Source of the DNA: Trematomus loennbergii
Taxonomy: Eukaryota > Chordata > Actinopteri > Perciformes > Nototheniidae
Assembly (NCBI GenBank): GCA_012861695.1
Contig: JAAOOA010000012.1
Span: 1,526,501 to 1,590,500, forward strand
Direction of reading: 5' to 3'
Length of the DNA: 64,000 nucleotides
In this document: piece by piece, positions 58,961 to 64,000 of the stretch
Layout of the letters: every line of letters starts with the position of its first letter
Position numbering within the stretch: position 1 is the first letter of the stretch
Program-made: the position numbers and the translations under genes
The notes under the pieces: model-generated
The model's database searches: none
Seen by the model: the letters and a program-made list of their open reading frames with translations, nothing else
Told to the model about the DNA's origin: nothing

Positions 58961-59419
58961 AGTCGATAATGTTTTAAAATATCACTTTGAGTGGTGACAG
59001 CTGCATAGTTTAGATCTCCATCCCATCTGTGATTCAAAAAATAAAAATGGGTACGTTTACCTGATGCTCATTATATTAGTATGTAAACATAACACGTCTT
59101 GAATTAACCTCTGAAACAACAACTAGTCTGACACACTCAAGGGCTTACCTAATGTGAACCTGAAGTCGATAGCAGGAGGCAAAATGTCTTCAAGAGGAGG
59201 TGTGACTGTTTTCTGGTGAGGCAAATGAAAGAACAAAATAGTTACAGTTATATCAACTTTATGTTGTAGTAAAACATCTCCTTAATACAACTGTATTTAT
59301 TGATATTTCCCGCTAAAGACTGCATTTTACTGGACTACATTGAACACATCCTGCTGACGTTATAAATGCATCTTCGCCCAAAACAGACTTTTACTGAATT
59401 GCGCCTGAGTGCCACAGTG
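58961..59419. other. Intergenic sequence without a recognised feature
   Basis: No gene or classifiable element was seen. Confidence 0.5.
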
Positions 59420-59590
59420 ACGCGTCCTAAAACCCGGAAGTAAGCTGCGCATGGGTTCCTTCGACAAAAAAGCAATGCAATTTCTCCATAGGATTTAGGA
59501 AAATAGCTGGAAATAAGGTCAGTGGTTGACACACATTTAAGAGAAGGATCACGTTTTGTTCAGTCGGATAATATCCACATGTCTACCCTA
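59420..59590. repeat. Dispersed unclassified repeat, fragment
   Basis: cccggaagtaagctgcgcat, ttccttcgacaaaaaagcaa, tctccataggattt and cagtcggataatatccacat match the first 170 bases of the family at 1565-2100 and 42340-42900. Confidence 0.65.
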
Positions 59591-62500
59591 CTTTGTTCGA
59601 AATGAGGAGGAGCCAGGGGAGCTTGGCTCCCCTAAAGAGGGGGGGAGCTCCCCTGAAGGCCGACTTTGAGATAAATAGGGGGAGCCCAAAGAAATTGTGT
59701 ATACAGATGGAGCAGCTTATTTCAGACTCCAGCTTACTGCTTCCTGCCTACTACCTGCCTAAGACCTGCCTAAGACCTGCCAAAGACCAGTATCTGGGAA
59801 TGTTAAGCCCTCCCACTATTTTCCAAGAGGGCGTTGCCAGATTTTCAATTTCAGGATTTAACCAGGAGATGGCGCTTCCTTCACAAAAACAGGAAGACAA
59901 CTTTCATGGACTTTCAGTTTTGTTTAGAAGAGCATTTGAACACATCAATATTTTAGATCAAATAAAGTATATCTAATCTTGTAATTCAATAATATATAGT
60001 CTTTATATATTAAATAACTATGGCCAAACTAAGACTTAGTTTTTCAAAAGAGAAAATGCAGATATTATATAAAAACTAAAGTTAAAATCTTGTTTTTAAT
60101 GCCCCAAGAGCAATAAAAACACTTGGTAAAAAATACAAGCTGTAAAAATACTTATATATATTTAATACTAATAACATAATGATTAATTTCAGATGATAAT
60201 ACTTTTCAGTGTCTGTCTCATGCAGCAGCTGACCCGGCCGACAGTAAAAATAAACATTTATAACTAGTTTAGGTTGTTTGAGAGGTAATTAAAATAGCTA
60301 AGGGTGATGATCTGACTTGAAGTGTGTGTTTTTGCTCCTAATTAAATGTGTACAAGATGTGAAGTCAACAGGTATTCACTCAGAGGGGGGTACTGTAGCT
60401 ACTATTTATTTTCAAATGCATACAGTATAGGCTCAGTCAAGAATTTGAATGGGATGGGGAGACGTGTGTGATTAAAAATGAGTGTCCAAACTATGGCCAA
60501 ACTAAGACTTAGTTTTTCAAAAGAGAAAATGCAGATATTATATAAAAAACTAAAGTTAAAATCTTGTTTTTAATGCCCCAAGAGCAATAAAAACACTTGG
60601 TAAAAAAATCCTGAGTGAGGCTTTCATAAATTGCATTTAGCTGACGCTTTTATCCAAAGCGACTTACTATTTAATAAATGATAAATGATTATTCATAACA
60701 AATATGAGTGATGTGTGATTATTATTCATGCTATATCGTGATATAGGGCTAAGTAAGCAATCAATCCTGCAAATTAACCCTTAGTTGTTCAATATATTTA
60801 TTCAGACAATGTGAGTAGAAATACAGAAATTCTGCTTCCACCTAAGGCCAACGTTGCAATATTACAACATTTCCCTAAAAACTTACCAAAACGTAAACAT
60901 TTTTAGGCCAGGGGTTAAATTGGGATTTGATATGTGGGGGGCTCTGTTAGAAGGTGCGACGGGGGGGGGGGGGAGGGTTGTCGGCCGTAAGCGAACCGGG
61001 CCGTTGGCGTCCGGCCGTTCTGTGATTCTCCAGAACTCACAGCTGGCCAGCGGTCCCGACTCTCCCGACGGCCAATCCGTGCCTCCCCTGACTGCCACGT
61101 TGCTGACACACACCGCTGCAAACTCTCTGCACGGAGGAGCCGCGGAGGAGAGACACACGTTCACTAAGCCGAAAAAACTATATCCGGTCACAGTGATCTG
61201 CTATTTTAAAGTAAATTCAACACATATCGACCCTAAATATAGCATATATTAAGAACGAGAAAGTGTTAACATCGTTTTTTGTAAACATATGACAAATGTG
61301 CGAGGGTGATGACATCAGAGCATCGTCCTATGGGCTTAGCCCCGGACAGCCCCGGCCCAATTTAACCCCTGCCAGAGGCTATACAACAACATCTGAAAGG
61401 TCAAAAAAACAAACAGGGCTAGACAGCCATTTGTAGCATATGGGAGAATGGTGATGTGAACTCAACACGTAGTCACTCAGAGGGGGGTACTAATTATTTT
61501 CAAATGCGCATAGGCAATGCTATCTATTTACATGTACTGTAGGCTCTTTCAGTCAAGAATTTGAATGGGATGGGGAGACGCTCTGCCAACACTGACCCAA
61601 TCTTCTGCTCCTTACAACCACTCACTTTTTATCTGGTTAAATAAATAAAAAAATAAAACAAATCCCTCTGGACTTGCACGTGCCTCAAGGTCTCATACTT
61701 TTGTTGGTATTTACTGAAGAACTTCAGACTTGTGCTAATTGACGGGAAAATATTCCTAAAACGTCCAAATAGTCACAGCAGGGATTTGCCACTGTGCCAC
61801 TACAGTTGATCTGTGTCTACAAAGAAAGCTTTTCATTTGCTAGATGCTGATGTAGCTATTTGGATTACTTTTGAAGATGCAGTTGGGAATATTTCCTCAA
61901 CCCTGCTTTGTTATTTTCAGAAAAGTGAAACTTAAATAGCCCTATAAAATGATAGAATTTAAAAGAGTCTTGAAAAAGCATGGTGATGGCAATAAATGCA
62001 TTAATGAATCCCCAAAATCTACAGAATACATTTAATTTAAGGGGAGCAGTTACTGAGAAGTATATAATGAGAACTGCTACCAATGGTGGCCTATTTAGTT
62101 TATTAAGAAATACATATTTTTAGCTTTTTTTGATCTGCAGTAGGAAATGGAGCGGACCTGCAGAGAGTAGCGACAGAGAAGGGCTGGTCCAACCTCCTTG
62201 TACACGTCCTTTACACCCAGGTGGTTAAATAAAGGTTAAATAAAAATAAAAAGATACTGCACATACAGATGGAGCAGCTTATTTCAGACTCCAGCTTACA
62301 TACATTTCCCGCCTAAGGATAATATTCCCACAGTGCAGCATAATGTACAGTATCACACTGTATTACAAATTCAAAGTAAATGACTGTGGGTAATACAGCA
62401 ATTTACTGCCTAGATTACAGATTTTGTTTACAGTGTATGTTGCATGTTTTAAATGTATTGTATTTACTTGTTTAAAATGAAATGTTTTAGATTGACTTTT

Positions 62501-62660
62501 AAAATCTAACTAACTACAGATGAAAAATAGCCTCTTGGCTAACTCTAAGAAGAAAGGGTAGACATATCTGTACTTAGTGCCAAGTAGCTAAGCAGGTATT
62601 CACTCAGAGGGGGTAGGTACTAAATGCCACCCATTTACATGTAGGCAAACAAAGTCAAAA
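59591..62660. repeat. Block of interspersed direct repeats, period about 1.1 kb
   Basis: A 116-bp near-identical direct repeat is at 60018-60133 and 60491-60608. tcactcagaggggg-tact occurs near 60377, 61473 and 62599. cagtcaagaatttgaatggg plus atggggagacg occurs at 60434-60464 and 61550-61580. atggagcagcttatttcaga plus ctccagctta occurs near 59707 and 62269. No coding region was recognised. Confidence 0.7.
60909..61371. mobile_element. hAT-like element with CAGGGGTTAAATTGGG termini
   Basis: CAGGGGTTAAATTGGG at the left and CCCAATTTAACCCCTG at the right are perfect inverted repeats. The flanks share only aggc, so the target duplication is degraded. A 14-base G run lies near 60961. It splits the local repeat block. 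Confidence 0.68.
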
Positions 62661-63000
62661 ATCAACATACAGTAGGGGGGTGGGGGATGGTGAACGGTAT
62701 GGTCAATGTTTGTAAACACAATCCCCAGGATGTGTCCTTATCAAACCAAAATAGAAAATGCAGATATTACACTCAGACATCTGAAAAGTCTATGTTAAAA
62801 AGCCTCAGTCACCTTAATTCATGTAATAAAAACATCTCAGGTCAGTAACACTGAAAGCTAAATGTGCAATACCATGTTCAGCTATGTTACTATTTATAAT
62901 GTTATTGTTGTTACAACAGAAGATGTTTTTCTTTATATTGAAGTTAAATGCATCAATCTGGTGCACTTTGAGGTCAAAATTAAGAGATTTATGGATACCG
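62661..63000. other. Intergenic sequence without a recognised feature
   Basis: No gene or classifiable element was seen. Confidence 0.5.
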
Positions 63001-63180
63001 CTGGAAAAAGCTGCAGTACATATGCCGAGCCTGTACGTAGCGCTGTAACTTCCTCCACAAAAGCAGCCTTCTGTTTATTCAACGTGGTGGGGGCCGAGGG
63101 AACCGGGCAGAGTTTTTCGCCGGTCAACGTGTGTGAAAGTTTAAATCTTCCTTATTGAGCTTTAAAACAAATGAATAACG
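63001..63180 (+). repeat. Fragment related to the interior of the 43806-45067 element
   Basis: gcagtacatatgccgagcct, gtagcgctgtaact, ttttcgccggtcaa and aaagtttaaatcttcc parallel blocks at 44098-44430 in the same order. Confidence 0.6.
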
Positions 63181-63202
63181 ACTATATATAATAATAAAAT
63201 AA

Positions 63203-63572
63203 ACACCGGCTGTTGTTATGCCTGCTGTAACGTTAAATTACTCCGTTCTCCGCTTGTAATTATGCCGTTACAAGCTTCATAGTTGTATTTATCATCTAAA
63301 TTTGCCGAAACAAGTTTAATATTCTGAAAGCCAAGACTTTGTTTATTTGAAATCAGATGAAAACAAACTGTAACGGACCCTGCCGTGTTATCTATGATTA
63401 CTATATGCCTTACTGTACATTCATAATTTCAGCCGGAGGGAGGGGGCGGCGCTGCGGAGAGCAGATTGCGAGTGAGGTGCCTGTCATCTTCCCTTTACAA
63501 GCTTCACAAATGTATTTATCGTGTGATTTTGGAAATAAAAGTTTCATATTCTGAAAGCCAAGACTTTGTTTA
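63203..63572 (-). repeat. Dispersed repeat, inverted partner of 35612-35990
   Basis: tctgaaagccaagactttgt occurs twice (near 63324 and 63552), along with ccgttctccgcttgtaatta, ctgtaacggaccctgccgtg and gcgagtgaggtgcctgtcat, in the reverse order and strand of 35612-35990. Confidence 0.8.
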
Positions 63573-64000
63573 TATATTATACGTGGGTAGCTATGACGTC
63601 AGAAGGAGTTACCGTAAATGAGAGCTGCCGTAAAAGTGTTTCTAGGATTTCTAAACGAACTATTACAGCTGTTATAAAGCATTAAATAAAAAGTCATGAA
63701 AGAGATAAGGAGGAGAAAAGGTTTAAGGAAGTAAGCAATGAATACAGAATGTCGAAATCCTCTGTTTCACGCGATGTCGAACATTGAAGACAGAGGACGG
63801 CGGTCCCCCAATCTACACAGCGGGAGAAAGAAGATCATAAAGCAGATCGGAGGAGACATCACGATCTTCCCACATTAGTGCAATTCACCTATACTTAACC
63901 CCAAATAAAAGAACCCAATAAAAACAGTTGTTAAATAATAGTGAAGTCACGTTGTAATAATAACTCATCTCTCGGTTTGAGTGTTCTTTTTCTGCTTTGC
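63573..64000. other. Intergenic sequence at window end
   Basis: No gene can be supported. A short frame near 63692-63789 reads EEKRFKEVSNEYRMSKSSVS, vaguely like a helix-turn-helix recognition segment, but it is too short to assign. Confidence 0.4.

Noticed and set aside
63692..63789. DNA-binding helix-turn-helix gene near the window end
   Set aside because: A single short stretch with weak resemblance, not extendable on either side.

Overview
This is vertebrate nuclear DNA, most likely from a teleost fish. It has one spliced gene with consensus GT/AG introns, long introns filled with fish-type LINEs (RTE/Rex3-like, L2-like and CR1/L2/Rex1-like) and hAT-like and TTAA-flanked DNA elements, abundant (CA)n, (GA)n and (GGAT)n arrays, and a 100-N scaffold gap. 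There are no operons, CRISPR arrays or other prokaryotic features.

The gene, on the + strand, is the 3' half of an IL-1 receptor accessory protein-like receptor, best matched to il1rapl2. Visible exons are: end of the third Ig domain (18011-18156), transmembrane segment (29803-29943), the TIR domain over five exons (32217-32277, 37409-37521, 45381-45525, 47751-47828, 47915-48031), and the C-terminal tail over three (50269-50391, 50686-50923, 51347-51445, ending SSDIW). Earlier exons lie outside the window. The product should be a synaptic adhesion-type receptor with a cytoplasmic TIR domain. The deposited sequence has three apparent one-base losses in the reading frame, at or near G/C runs (one in exon 45381-45525, two in exon 50686-50923). 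They look like uncorrected sequencing errors because phases, splice sites and family motifs are otherwise intact.

Layout. 1-13169 is a near-identical second copy of 22426-35611. It carries extra copies of the transmembrane and first TIR exons (7374-7514, 9778-9838), stops at the N gap (13170-13269), and precedes the Ig exon, an order that makes no sense for the gene. Among the places I compared, the copies differ almost only by small indels. The simplest reading is that two overlapping contigs were scaffolded end to end, a false duplication. 13270-22425 is the start of the second contig, with the Ig exon and a LINE. 35612-51445 holds the rest of the gene with many transposons in the introns. 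51446 to about 53850 is probably 3' UTR. 53850-64000 is downstream repeat-rich DNA with an L2 LINE split by a TTAA element, a displaced copy of the intron around the Ig exon, a hAT zinc-finger remnant and a decayed repeat with a period of about 1.1 kb.

Many mobile elements can be bounded to the base by terminal inverted repeats and target-site duplications. I found no convincing new biological system. The most useful observations are the assembly artefact, the frameshifts, a TTAA element family carrying three perfect GGTCAnnnTGACC palindromes, and several nested insertions whose empty sites can be reconstructed.
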